Origin: an uncultured Anaerosolibacter sp.
GTDB lineage: Bacteria; Bacillota_A; Clostridia; Peptostreptococcales; Thermotaleaceae
Direction of reading: 5' to 3'
Length of the DNA: 7,745 nucleotides
Assembly (NCBI GenBank): GCA_937948705.1
Contig: CALECF010000026.1
Location: forward strand, 1 to 7,745
The notes beneath the pieces were generated by a model. The model made no database searches. It was not told the DNA's origin and saw nothing but the letters and a program-made list of their open reading frames with translations. The translations under genes and the position numbers were made by a program. Below are positions 1-6,332 of this stretch, one piece after another (the stretch's first letter is position 1; each line of letters begins with the position of its first letter).

Positions 1-53
1 TCCTGAAGGGGTTTAATATTGAGTAATGATCTATCAAATTTTTCGAAAGGCAT
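1..53 (-). CDS. Start of an unrecognised gene, cut by the left edge
   Basis: An ATG at 53-51 on the minus strand opens a frame that stays open to the window edge and reads MPFEKFDRSLLNIKPLQ (17 codons). It starts one base after the TGA stop of the SIS-HAD gene. An AGAGG ribosome binding site lies about 8 nt upstream of the ATG, inside the 3' end of that gene. This tight spacing and the good ribosome site suggest translational coupling and a shared transcript with SIS-HAD. The fragment is too short to assign a family and I do not recognise it. The run F-D-R-S-x-L-x-I-K-P-L looks like a structured N-terminus rather than a signal peptide. It is probably another enzyme of the same sugar pathway, but that rests on position only. 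Confidence 0.55.
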   Translation of the reverse strand, partial: MPFEKFDRSLLNIKPLQ

Positions 54-54
54 A

Positions 55-1455
55 TCAATCGCCTCTCTTTAAAAAATTAAGAATGGCTAATGGGTTTGAA
101 AAATCAGGTATAATTGCAGCAGCATCCGCAGCAATCAGTCGGTTGCGTTTCCAGTCATTCATGCCATACTTCCGAACCTCATCCGTTGCAACAGCTACTG
201 TATATCCCCCAAATCTATTCACAAGATCGATCTCCACATATCCATCCCCGAAGGCGATCAACTGTTCCCCAGTTACCTTTTTCTCCTCTAAAATCCTCTT
301 GATCACAATCTCCTTTGAACAGTCCACCACATCATCCTTTGCCCCGTAAATGCCACCATCAAAGTATTTTTCCACATCTAGTAGTCTTGACTCACGCAAT
401 ACATCCATCTCATCCGTACCGCTTGCCAAATATAGCTTTATTCCATGTTCCTTCAGATGTTGTAATAACTCAACACATCCTGGAACAAGATATTCTGATG
501 GTTCTATTGCTTTACTTTCTAGCCCCTGGAGTCTGCTTTTTATTCTAGTCTCCAGTCTTCGTAAATACTCTTTTTTATAAACTAAGGGATTACAAGCCGC
601 TCCACCCCGTTTTACAACTTCTTCATTCAGTTTGATGCATTGATATATTGTCTGCTTGCCTGTCAGAAACCCTATAAAATCAGTTACTACATCTGCAATT
701 TCCGCTTTTGTTTCTGCAAGGGGTGTATTGGCTAAAATTTCAGCGTAATAGGATATCATTACATCTTGCCAACCCTCTCTGATAAGACTAATGGTCCCAT
801 CAAAATCAAAGAGTGCAGCCTTAAAGGGAAAATCTTTTGCGGGATATTTCCGGACCTCAATTCCCCATAGATCCTCTAAACTTTTCCTGATGGTACAAGT
901 CAATGTATGCTCATACAACATGTGCATATCTTCAATTTGCTCCATAATATCGGAAGGGGCAATGAGTAGTTTATCGCACAATCCATCTAACCTTCCCCCG
1001 TCACTTCCTGAAAAACCGATTGTATACATTCCGATCTCTTTGGCTACCTTTACAGCCTTTACGATATTAGGAGAATTACCACTGCCACTGTATACGACAA
1101 AGATATCCCCGCTCTTAGCCAAAGTTTTTAACTGAATAGAGTAGATATCCTCATAGGAAAAATCATTGGCGAGACAAGTTATCACTGGCGTAGAATCATT
1201 GATACAAATGGCTCTAAAACCTTCTCTGCCATGTACACGACAGCCTTTGATCAGATCATTGGCCATATGAGAGGCAGTGGCTGCACTCCCCCCATTTCCT
1301 GCTATATAAATCGTCTTTCCATCTGTTTTTGCGACGATCATCTTTTCTGCAATCTCTGTTAGAATACCGAAATCTGTTTTCAGAATATCATTACATACTT
1401 CCCTTGTGTAGGTTAATAACCTTTCTGTCAACGCTTCTCTATTCGGTAGCTTCAT
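55..1455 (-). CDS. SIS-domain phosphosugar isomerase fused to a HAD-family phosphatase
   Basis: Two-domain cytoplasmic protein of 466 aa. Residues about 1-195 form a GmhA-like SIS domain: GNGGSA at 53-58, then ASHMANDL, LANDF, the phosphate-binding SGSGNSPN at 123-130, and IEDMHMLYEH near the end. Residues about 210-466 form a HAD hydrolase: DFDGT with nucleophile D217 and acid D219, an insert of about 115 residues that looks like a helical C1 cap, then ASGT (345 on), K381, and GDGYVE with D404 and E408. All four HAD motifs are intact. The SIS half should interconvert a phospho-aldose and phospho-ketose; the HAD half should hydrolyse a phosphoester. In heptose synthesis GmhA (SIS) and GmhB (HAD) are separate, and GmhB lacks a C1 cap, so this is not simply GmhA-GmhB. 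A longer frame opens with ATG at 1473, but that codon overlaps the ribosome binding site GGAGGAG (1465-1471), which sits 9 nt before the ATG at 1455, so I start there. The gene is divergent from the ROK kinase. Confidence 0.88.
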   Translation of the reverse strand: MKLPNREALTERLLTYTREVCNDILKTDFGILTEIAEKMIVAKTDGKTIYIAGNGGSAATASHMANDLIKGCRVHGREGFRAICINDSTPVITCLANDFSYEDIYSIQLKTLAKSGDIFVVYSGSGNSPNIVKAVKVAKEIGMYTIGFSGSDGGRLDGLCDKLLIAPSDIMEQIEDMHMLYEHTLTCTIRKSLEDLWGIEVRKYPAKDFPFKAALFDFDGTISLIREGWQDVMISYYAEILANTPLAETKAEIADVVTDFIGFLTGKQTIYQCIKLNEEVVKRGGAACNPLVYKKEYLRRLETRIKSRLQGLESKAIEPSEYLVPGCVELLQHLKEHGIKLYLASGTDEMDVLRESRLLDVEKYFDGGIYGAKDDVVDCSKEIVIKRILEEKKVTGEQLIAFGDGYVEIDLVNRFGGYTVAVATDEVRKYGMNDWKRNRLIAADAAAIIPDFSNPLAILNFLKRGD

Positions 1456-1464
1456 TTTTTCATT

Positions 1465-1471
1465 CTCCTCC
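1465..1471 (-). promoter_or_regulatory. Ribosome binding site that fixes the SIS-HAD start
   Basis: GGAGGAG is followed by 9 nt (AATGAAAAA) and then ATG at 1455. The upstream ATG at 1473 runs straight into this motif and has no purine-rich site of its own. The six extra residues of the longer frame (MEENEK) are therefore best read as a translated Shine-Dalgarno artefact. Confidence 0.8.
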
Positions 1472-1479
1472 ATAAAATA

Positions 1480-1499
1480 TTGATCCGTAAGATGATCAA
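1480..1499. promoter_or_regulatory. Inverted repeat in the divergent SIS-HAD/ROK control region (possible operator)
   Basis: TTGATC (1480-1485) and GATCAA (1494-1499) form a perfect 6-bp inverted repeat around an 8-nt spacer. The word TGATCC also recurs at 1481-1486, 1512-1517 and 1546-1551, about 31-34 bp apart. ATTTGAT occurs at 1501-1507 and 1543-1549. The site lies just upstream of the SIS-HAD ribosome site and within the region that must hold both divergent promoters. This fits an operator array, but no regulator for it is seen here, and the site does not resemble the LacI-type palindromes near the regulator gene. Confidence 0.35.
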
Positions 1500-1523
1500 C
1501 ATTTGATATAATGATCCTATAAA
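1496..1523 (+). promoter_or_regulatory. Candidate promoter for the ROK kinase gene
   Basis: TCAACA (1496-1501, 4 of 6 matches to the -35 consensus), 16 bp, then TATAAA (1518-1523, 5 of 6). A perfect TATAAT at 1507-1512 also reads rightward but has no good -35 at the usual distance. Transcription from the first would leave a leader of about 70 nt. A weaker candidate for SIS-HAD reads leftward: TTGAAG (1571-1566), 17 bp, TCAAAT (1548-1543). If both are used they face each other and their transcripts overlap. Confidence 0.3.
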
Positions 1524-1602
1524 AGACTCATTCATCACGTTTATTTGATCCATTGTTCCCTTTTACTTCAATCATTTGTGATAAAGAAAAGGAGTGTTTG
1601 CT

Positions 1603-2559
1603 ATGTTTGCTGCTTCAATGGATATCGGTGGAAGCAAAACAATTATTGGAATTGTCAATACCAAAGGTAATGTCATAATCAAAAGACAAGTACCAACCCA
1701 GTTATTAGATTTTAAAGCTCACTTTTCAAACTGCATAGAACTCCTGAATGGATGTTTGGAAGAAGCATCTTTAGAGCAATCGAACCTACTCGGATTGGGC
1801 ATAAGTCTTCCTGGAATGGTAAATGCAGCCGAAGGGATTCTATATCTAGCTCCATTTGCCGGTTGGAAAGACATCCATGTAGAAGAATACTTTCAAAATC
1901 ACACAAAAATCAAATCCATCTATGTAGAAAATGATGTAAATGCATGTGCTATCGGTGAAATGTATTTTGGAAATACTTCTAATAACTTTTTATGGATCAC
2001 TATAAGCACTGGAATCGGGGGTGCCATTGTAGCCAATAACAATCTTGTTTTAGGCGAAAACCATTGTGCCGGTGAAATTGGCCATATTAAAGTAGAATAC
2101 ACTCATGCTCATAGATGCTCTTGCGGTCAGTATGGATGTCTTGAAGCCCACGGGTCAGGTACAGCTATCACCAGGATGTTTGGAGAACTTGTAAAAAAAG
2201 ACAATCGCTATATCAAATCTCTAAAAGAAGAGGCTTTAGCCTGTGATGCTTCAGGCTGTGCTTTACTTGCTAAAGCTGGCGATGAAAAATGCATAGAAAT
2301 ATTTAAAACAGCTGGCATCTATTTGGGTAGGGCTCTATCCTATGCCGTAAACCTTTTGAATCCAAAAGAAATAATTATTGGTGGCGGTGTCTCCATGTCC
2401 TTTGATTTGATTGAAGGTGAAATATTAAGCCAGATACATAAAAATACCATCATGCAATGTTCTCAGATAGCGATAAAAACTACGGCTTTAGGCTATGAAG
2501 CTGCGTTACTAGGTGCTGCAGCAATTGTTTTTCAGAAGAAAAGCACCCGTGTTTTTTAA
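1603..2559 (+). CDS. ROK-family sugar kinase
   Basis: 318 aa, the normal length for a ROK kinase, with no N-terminal helix-turn-helix, so it is an enzyme rather than a NagC/XylR-type repressor. It should transfer phosphate from ATP to a free hexose or related sugar in the cytoplasm. Motifs in order: nucleotide-phosphate loop DIGGSKT (7-13); VENDVN with likely catalytic base D111; STGIGG (135-140); the ROK zinc motif EIGH at 158-161, then CSCGQYGCLE with C172, C174 and C179; and the C-terminal nucleotide motif IIIGGGVS (257-264). All key residues are present. The frame also opens at GTG 1594, but that overlaps the AAAGGAG ribosome site (1588-1594), so ATG 1603, 8 nt downstream, is chosen. The gene is divergent from SIS-HAD and convergent with the ABC operon. 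Sugar specificity cannot be read from these motifs; ROK enzymes include glucose, fructose, allose, N-acetylmannosamine and N-acetylglucosamine kinases. Confidence 0.92.
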   Translation: MFAASMDIGGSKTIIGIVNTKGNVIIKRQVPTQLLDFKAHFSNCIELLNGCLEEASLEQSNLLGLGISLPGMVNAAEGILYLAPFAGWKDIHVEEYFQNHTKIKSIYVENDVNACAIGEMYFGNTSNNFLWITISTGIGGAIVANNNLVLGENHCAGEIGHIKVEYTHAHRCSCGQYGCLEAHGSGTAITRMFGELVKKDNRYIKSLKEEALACDASGCALLAKAGDEKCIEIFKTAGIYLGRALSYAVNLLNPKEIIIGGGVSMSFDLIEGEILSQIHKNTIMQCSQIAIKTTALGYEAALLGAAAIVFQKKSTRVF

Positions 2560-2614
2560 GGAATTTCCTTTTTCCTAGGTATCCTCCTAAAAATTCAATC
2601 AGTAGCTAGTGGTA

Positions 2615-3571
2615 TTATTTTTTCTTGCTCTGGAATAATACTGCTAGAATAATGATAATGCCCTTTACTAATCCCTCGAGGAATGGTGGAATGTTTGCAA
2701 TAACCAATATATTGTTGATCATTTGAAGCATTATCGCACCTAGAAAGGTTCCAACAATCTTACCGCGGCCACCAGACATGGCGGTTCCACCAATTGCAAC
2801 GGAAGCAATGGCATCCAATTCAAATCCCATACCTGCATTGGGGGCAGTAATTGATGTAAGACGGGAAGCAAGTAGAAAGGCAGAAATACCAGAAAGAAAA
2901 CCGGTTATTACAAAGGTCATGGTTTTAATAAAATCCACATTAATCCCAGTTAACTTTGCTGCATGCTCATTACTGCCGACTGCATATACATATCTTCCGA
3001 ACTTTGTTTGATTCATGACTATGGTAATGGCTACTGTAATCAGTACAAAAATAATAGCTAAGTTTGGAATCAGAAAAGTCTCTCCTGCAGCAATAATACG
3101 AAAACTATCAAATTTTTCCCTGGCGACATTAAAGGGTCCACCCTGTCCCAGTTGGACGATAATCGATCGGTAAGCCGACATCGTGGCCAATGTTACGATA
3201 AAGGCAGCAATTCTACCCTTTGTAACTAACAAACCATTAAATAATCCTAGAAAAGTACCCAATACCATGCAAAATATCAACATCAAAAATACACTACCCG
3301 TATGATTGAGCACCAGTACACCCAGCCCAGCAGTCAAAGCTACCATAGACCCAACGGATAAATCTATCATTCCTGCTATAATAACAAGATTCATCCCTAG
3401 CGCTACTATCCCAATGATTGTAGCCTGTTTCAGCAAAGTAGACAGGTTTGTATAGGTTAAAAATCTTGGATTAATGGCAGTTGCAATGATAAATAGAACT
3501 GCAAAAGAAAAGAAATAGCTGTAATTGCTATAGAATTTTTGTAATTTGATTTTATATTTCTCAATATTCAT
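2615..3571 (-). CDS. ABC sugar transporter permease, CUT2 (RbsC-like)
   Basis: 318 aa, the usual size for RbsC/XylH-type permeases, and highly hydrophobic with roughly nine or ten membrane segments. Diagnostic stretches are GMNLVIIAGMIDLSVGS (early, matching the family GM-LVI-GIDLSVG block), GRYVYAVGSNEHAAKLTGI (cytoplasmic loop), and ELDAIASVAIGGTAMSGGRG followed by KIVGTFLGA, which is near the ATPase-contact region. It should form the membrane channel, probably as a homodimer, passing sugar from the binding protein to the cytoplasm. The start ATG overlaps the ATPase stop (ATGA, 3568-3571), and a GGAGG ribosome site (3579-3583) lies 7 nt upstream inside the ATPase gene, so translation is probably coupled. 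It is the last gene of the importer operon. The 55 bp separating its stop from the convergent kinase stop hold no convincing terminator. Confidence 0.93.
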   Translation of the reverse strand: MNIEKYKIKLQKFYSNYSYFFSFAVLFIIATAINPRFLTYTNLSTLLKQATIIGIVALGMNLVIIAGMIDLSVGSMVALTAGLGVLVLNHTGSVFLMLIFCMVLGTFLGLFNGLLVTKGRIAAFIVTLATMSAYRSIIVQLGQGGPFNVAREKFDSFRIIAAGETFLIPNLAIIFVLITVAITIVMNQTKFGRYVYAVGSNEHAAKLTGINVDFIKTMTFVITGFLSGISAFLLASRLTSITAPNAGMGFELDAIASVAIGGTAMSGGRGKIVGTFLGAIMLQMINNILVIANIPPFLEGLVKGIIIILAVLFQSKKK

Positions 3572-5061
3572 TTTTGCACCTCCAAGTTCGAGCCAGTAGC
3601 ATAGAACATAACATTTTCTTCAGTCAACTGCTCTCTTGTTAAGACAGTATTTATTTCACCCTTATACATAACGATACAGCGATCTGAAATTTTCCATATT
3701 TCCGGAAATTCAGAACTGAAAATAATTAATCCTTTTCCCTCTTTTGATAGAGTGTTTATTAGCTTATAAATCTCGAATTTTGCACCAACATCGATTCCCT
3801 GGGTTGGATTATCCAATATGTAGACATCTGAATCTAATTCTAGCCATCTAGAAATAATAACCTTTTGTTGATTGCCTCCACTCAAGGAAGTGATCAAGTT
3901 CTGTGGATCACCTGCTTTGATCCCCACAGCCTCTTTATTCTTTATGTATCGTTTTACTTCATCTGATTTTCTTATAAATAGATTTTTATGGTTATTTACG
4001 AAAAAGGCGATAGATAAATTGTCTAATATATTCATGTCTTTAATAATGGCTCGCTCTTTCCTATTTCGAGGAACCATTGCAATACCGCTATTCATTACAT
4101 TTTTAATACTTCTGGTGTCTACCTCTTTTCCATGCAAAGATATTGTTCCTGAATCAACCTTACGAGCCCCAAAAAGAGCCTCCGCTAATTCTCTTCTACC
4201 ATCTCCATGCAAACCAGTAATCGCCAACACCTCTCCACATCCTAGGTTAAAGGATATGTCTTTAAAAGCTGAACAAGTCAGACCTTGTACTGACAGAAGC
4301 TCCTTATGAGAAATCATTCTCTCCTCAATTTCTGAATCTACAATTTTTCTACCTACCAGCAACTCTGTTGCCATCTTCTCATTAATATCCTTAAATTTTC
4401 CTGTTTCAATAAACTTACCATCTCGTAGTACCGTATATTCATCGCAAATCTCAAAAAGCTCTGGCATCTTATGGGAGATGTAGATAATGCTTACGCCCTC
4501 ATTTTTTAGAATTCTCATGATATCAAACAAGTACTGAATTTCCTTATTGGTTAAAGCGGTTGTAGGCTCGTCCATAATAATCAATTTCGACTCAAAAAGA
4601 AGCGCCTTAGCAATTTCAACCAATTGTTTTCTTGAAGTTTCAAGATACTCCACCATTTCTTCTGGATCTATTACTACCTTCATGCGTTCAAAAACCTTAG
4701 CGGACCTCTTAATCATTGTTTTTTTATCCAAAAATCCATATTTATTTCTTATTTCTTCTCCTAGAAATAAGTTTTCATAAACTTTTAAATCATTAACAAG
4801 ATTCAACTCCTGATGGATAAATCGAATTCCCAAAGCTGCAGATTTTCGAGTAGTCATCTCTTTTATTTCTTCCCCGCTGAAAAAAACCTGCCCACTAGTG
4901 GGAGGAAAAGCACCGGCCAAAATGTTCATTAATGTAGTCTTTCCGGCTCCATTTTCTCCTAATAAACCATGGATTTCCGAGTCCCCTACCTTAAAACTAA
5001 CATCCGACAAGGCCTTAACCGGACCAAAATATTTAGATATATTTTTCATCTCTAATAACAT
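3568..5061 (-). CDS. ABC sugar transporter ATP-binding protein with two NBDs, CUT2 (RbsA/MglA-like)
   Basis: 497 aa with two fused nucleotide-binding domains, as in RbsA, MglA and XylG; it powers import through the adjacent permease. NBD1: Walker A GENGAGKT (35-42), Q-loop Q84, signature-position LETSRKQ (140-146, off consensus), Walker B IIMDEP with D164 and E165, switch H197. NBD2: degenerate Walker A GLHGDGRR (283-290, lacking the lysine, as is normal for RbsA), canonical signature LSGGNQQ (393-399), and Walker B YILDNP with D417 and N418, where RbsA and MglA have DEP. One ATP site (NBD1 Walker motifs plus NBD2 signature) is complete; the other is degenerate in all its motifs. The frame also opens at GTG 5070, but the only weak ribosome site (GATGGG, 5073-5078) is 2 nt from GTG and about 11 nt from ATG 5061. 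I prefer ATG; the N-terminus is uncertain by three residues. Confidence 0.92.
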   Translation of the reverse strand: MLLEMKNISKYFGPVKALSDVSFKVGDSEIHGLLGENGAGKTTLMNILAGAFPPTSGQVFFSGEEIKEMTTRKSAALGIRFIHQELNLVNDLKVYENLFLGEEIRNKYGFLDKKTMIKRSAKVFERMKVVIDPEEMVEYLETSRKQLVEIAKALLFESKLIIMDEPTTALTNKEIQYLFDIMRILKNEGVSIIYISHKMPELFEICDEYTVLRDGKFIETGKFKDINEKMATELLVGRKIVDSEIEERMISHKELLSVQGLTCSAFKDISFNLGCGEVLAITGLHGDGRRELAEALFGARKVDSGTISLHGKEVDTRSIKNVMNSGIAMVPRNRKERAIIKDMNILDNLSIAFFVNNHKNLFIRKSDEVKRYIKNKEAVGIKAGDPQNLITSLSGGNQQKVIISRWLELDSDVYILDNPTQGIDVGAKFEIYKLINTLSKEGKGLIIFSSEFPEIWKISDRCIVMYKGEINTVLTREQLTEENVMFYATGSNLEVQK

Positions 5062-5144
5062 TTTTTTCACAGCCCATCTTAGAAAGATTAAAGATAAAAC
5101 ACTTATATGTCATCACAGATCTGTATAAAGTACTTGTATAATTG

Positions 5145-5176
5145 GTATCGACCGATAAGTGCTTATCGGTCGATAC
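5145..5176. repeat. Nested perfect palindrome between the binding-protein and ATPase genes
   Basis: GTATCGACCGATAAG (5145-5159) and its exact reverse complement (5162-5176) are separated by TG, a 15+15 bp inverted repeat. Each arm is itself an imperfect palindrome of TATCG/CGATA, at 5146-5157 and 5164-5175, so the element has four TATCG-type half-sites with centres 18 bp apart. As RNA it would fold into a stem of about 14 bp with a tetraloop. No U-tract follows on the minus strand, so it is not a standard terminator. The position after a binding-protein gene fits a transcript stabiliser or partial attenuator that lets the binding protein be made in excess over membrane components. A DNA-binding site is the alternative. 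Two shorter palindromes, ACAGATCTGT (5115-5124) and AAGTACTT (5128-5135), lie just downstream. Confidence 0.85.
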
Positions 5177-5210
5177 TAAAAACAGTGTCTTTTATTTTTA
5201 CTTGAAATCC

Positions 5211-6245
5211 TTATTGAATGCTATATCTGATTTTATATGTTTCAGAGCTTCTAAATGCTTCTTCATTAGACCTGTCAACTTCCTCTGTAGGAATAAGATA
5301 ATCTTTTTGAAGTGTTTTTCCTTCCAATACATCAACGCCCAGTTTAACAGCCTGGCGAACATATGCAGGTGAAAAAGCATAGGTAACCTGGTCTACTTGC
5401 AATGTTTCATATGTAGGCTTAAATGTATCAAGATTTTCTCTTCTTGCTCCAACACCAGATACTAGCTTAATATTTAATTTGGCAGGCCCTTTATAGGCAC
5501 TGATCGCATCTAACACACCCAAAACAACCTCATCATCATGTGTGAAAACAGCTTTGATTTTTTCGATATCTTCTGGCTTACTTGTATTTAATAGATTCTC
5601 CATTTGATCTTGTGCTTTTGCTCTCTGCCAATCTGTACTGAAGGATTGAACAATTTTAAAGTTTTTGTCTGCAGTTTTCAAAAACCCATCATGTCTCTGC
5701 TGTGGCACTGTTGAGTTATCACCTTTAAACTCTAAAATTTGTACTTCTCCAGCTTTAAGTTCCTCTGCAAAATAGTTATTAAAATATTTGCCTTTGAGCT
5801 CTCCGATACTTATATTGTCGCCCATGATCGTAGCTGTTGGTGTAAAATCATTGATTAAGCGATCATAGATGATTAATGGAATTCCTGCATCCATAACAGA
5901 TTGTGCAGCAGATCTTAATTCATCACCATTGTGAGGCCATAGTACAATCGCATCAACCTTTTCGTTTATAAGCGTGTCAATTTGATTGTTTTGCTCGGAA
6001 GATTCTTTTGATGTAAGAAACTTGTAGTCAAAACCATTGGCTTCTGCAAGAGCTTTTACCTCTGCTTCTGCATGTTTAATACTTTCACCTAAAAAACCAT
6101 GTGTAGCATTTGGCATGACAACACCTAATACTTTCTTAGCATCAGGCGCAGCTGGAGTTTCTCCACCCGCTGGTTGCTTAGGCGCACATGCAGCCAATGT
6201 GAAAATCATTACAAAAACAATTAAAAGGCTAACTAACTTTTTCAT
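5211..6245 (-). CDS. Sugar ABC transporter substrate-binding lipoprotein, CUT2 (RbsB-like)
   Basis: 344 aa. A lysine start, hydrophobic core and lipobox LAAC with acylated C20 make a lipoprotein signal peptide. A flexible Pro/Ala/Gly-rich linker (about 21-38) follows, then a periplasmic-binding-protein type I fold anchored on the outer face of the membrane. Family landmarks are VVMPNATHGF at the first strand, the Q87-D90 helix, VDAIVLWPHNGD (97-108), IPLIIYDRLIND (122-133; YDR is also seen in xylose- and ribose-type proteins) and THDDE (235-239). The usual RbsB NDE at that place is DDE here. The later stretch that carries a ligand-binding Asp in RbsB reads VSGVGAR, so the ligand is probably not ribose. 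A strong AAGGGGGAG site lies 4-6 nt before ATG 6245. It is first in the importer operon, followed by the palindrome and the ATPase. The sugar bound is unknown. Confidence 0.92.
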   Translation of the reverse strand: MKKLVSLLIVFVMIFTLAACAPKQPAGGETPAAPDAKKVLGVVMPNATHGFLGESIKHAEAEVKALAEANGFDYKFLTSKESSEQNNQIDTLINEKVDAIVLWPHNGDELRSAAQSVMDAGIPLIIYDRLINDFTPTATIMGDNISIGELKGKYFNNYFAEELKAGEVQILEFKGDNSTVPQQRHDGFLKTADKNFKIVQSFSTDWQRAKAQDQMENLLNTSKPEDIEKIKAVFTHDDEVVLGVLDAISAYKGPAKLNIKLVSGVGARRENLDTFKPTYETLQVDQVTYAFSPAYVRQAVKLGVDVLEGKTLQKDYLIPTEEVDRSNEEAFRSSETYKIRYSIQ

Positions 6246-6280
6246 TTTTCTCCCCCTTTTTTATATTGTTTTATTCTTAC

Positions 6281-6304
6281 ATTTACAGTTATTGTGTAAA
6301 TAAC
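6281..6304. promoter_or_regulatory. Overlapping inverted repeats at the importer start site (possible operator)
   Basis: ATTTACA (6281-6287) and TGTAAAT (6295-6301) form a perfect 7-bp inverted repeat with a 7-nt spacer. Overlapping it, GTTATT (6288-6293) and AATAAC (6299-6304) form a perfect 6-bp repeat with a 5-nt spacer. The two would be mutually exclusive as hairpins. Both overlap the predicted importer transcription start (about 6296), a classic repressor position. The stems are AT-only or nearly so, which favours a DNA site over a stable RNA fold. Confidence 0.4.
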
Positions 6305-6332
6305 CATAAATTACTTCCAATGAACTTGTTAA
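6303..6332 (-). promoter_or_regulatory. Candidate promoter of the importer operon
   Basis: TTAACA (6332-6327, 5 of 6 to the -35 consensus), 18 bp, then TATGGT (6308-6303, 4 of 6), placing the start near 6296 and a leader of about 50 nt before the binding-protein gene. The word TGCATTAA (minus strand, 6336-6329) overlaps the -35 box and also occurs in the regulator's leader. A less likely alternative is TTGGAA, 18 bp, CACAAT slightly downstream. Weak -10 boxes fit a regulated promoter. Confidence 0.4.

Noticed and set aside
791..1135. Plus-strand open frame opposite the SIS-HAD gene, and similar frames opposite the ABC and LacI genes.
   Set aside because: They are antisense shadows of well-supported coding regions, with no ribosome sites or recognisable domains.
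55..1455. Calling the fusion GmhA-GmhB of ADP-heptose synthesis.
   Set aside because: The HAD half has a C1-type cap insert and DFDGT rather than a compact GmhB form, the SIS metal site is altered, and no heptose kinase/adenylyltransferase is present.
1603..2559. ROK protein as a NagC/XylR-type repressor.
   Set aside because: The protein begins directly with the DIGGSKT phosphate loop; there is no N-terminal DNA-binding domain.
2558..2573. Small hairpin AAGGA-ATT-TCCTT followed by TTT at the ROK stop codon, as a terminator.
   Set aside because: A 5-bp, AT-rich stem overlapping the stop codon with a short T run is too weak. On the minus strand it is followed by A residues, so it cannot end the permease transcript either.
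5142..5179. Palindrome between binding-protein and ATPase genes as an intrinsic terminator.
   Set aside because: No U-tract follows on the minus strand, the direction of the operon, and the downstream genes need the transcript.
5211..6245. Naming the transporter a xylose or ribose system from the YDRLI motif.
   Set aside because: The motif is shared by several CUT2 binding proteins and other pocket residues differ, so the substrate is left open.
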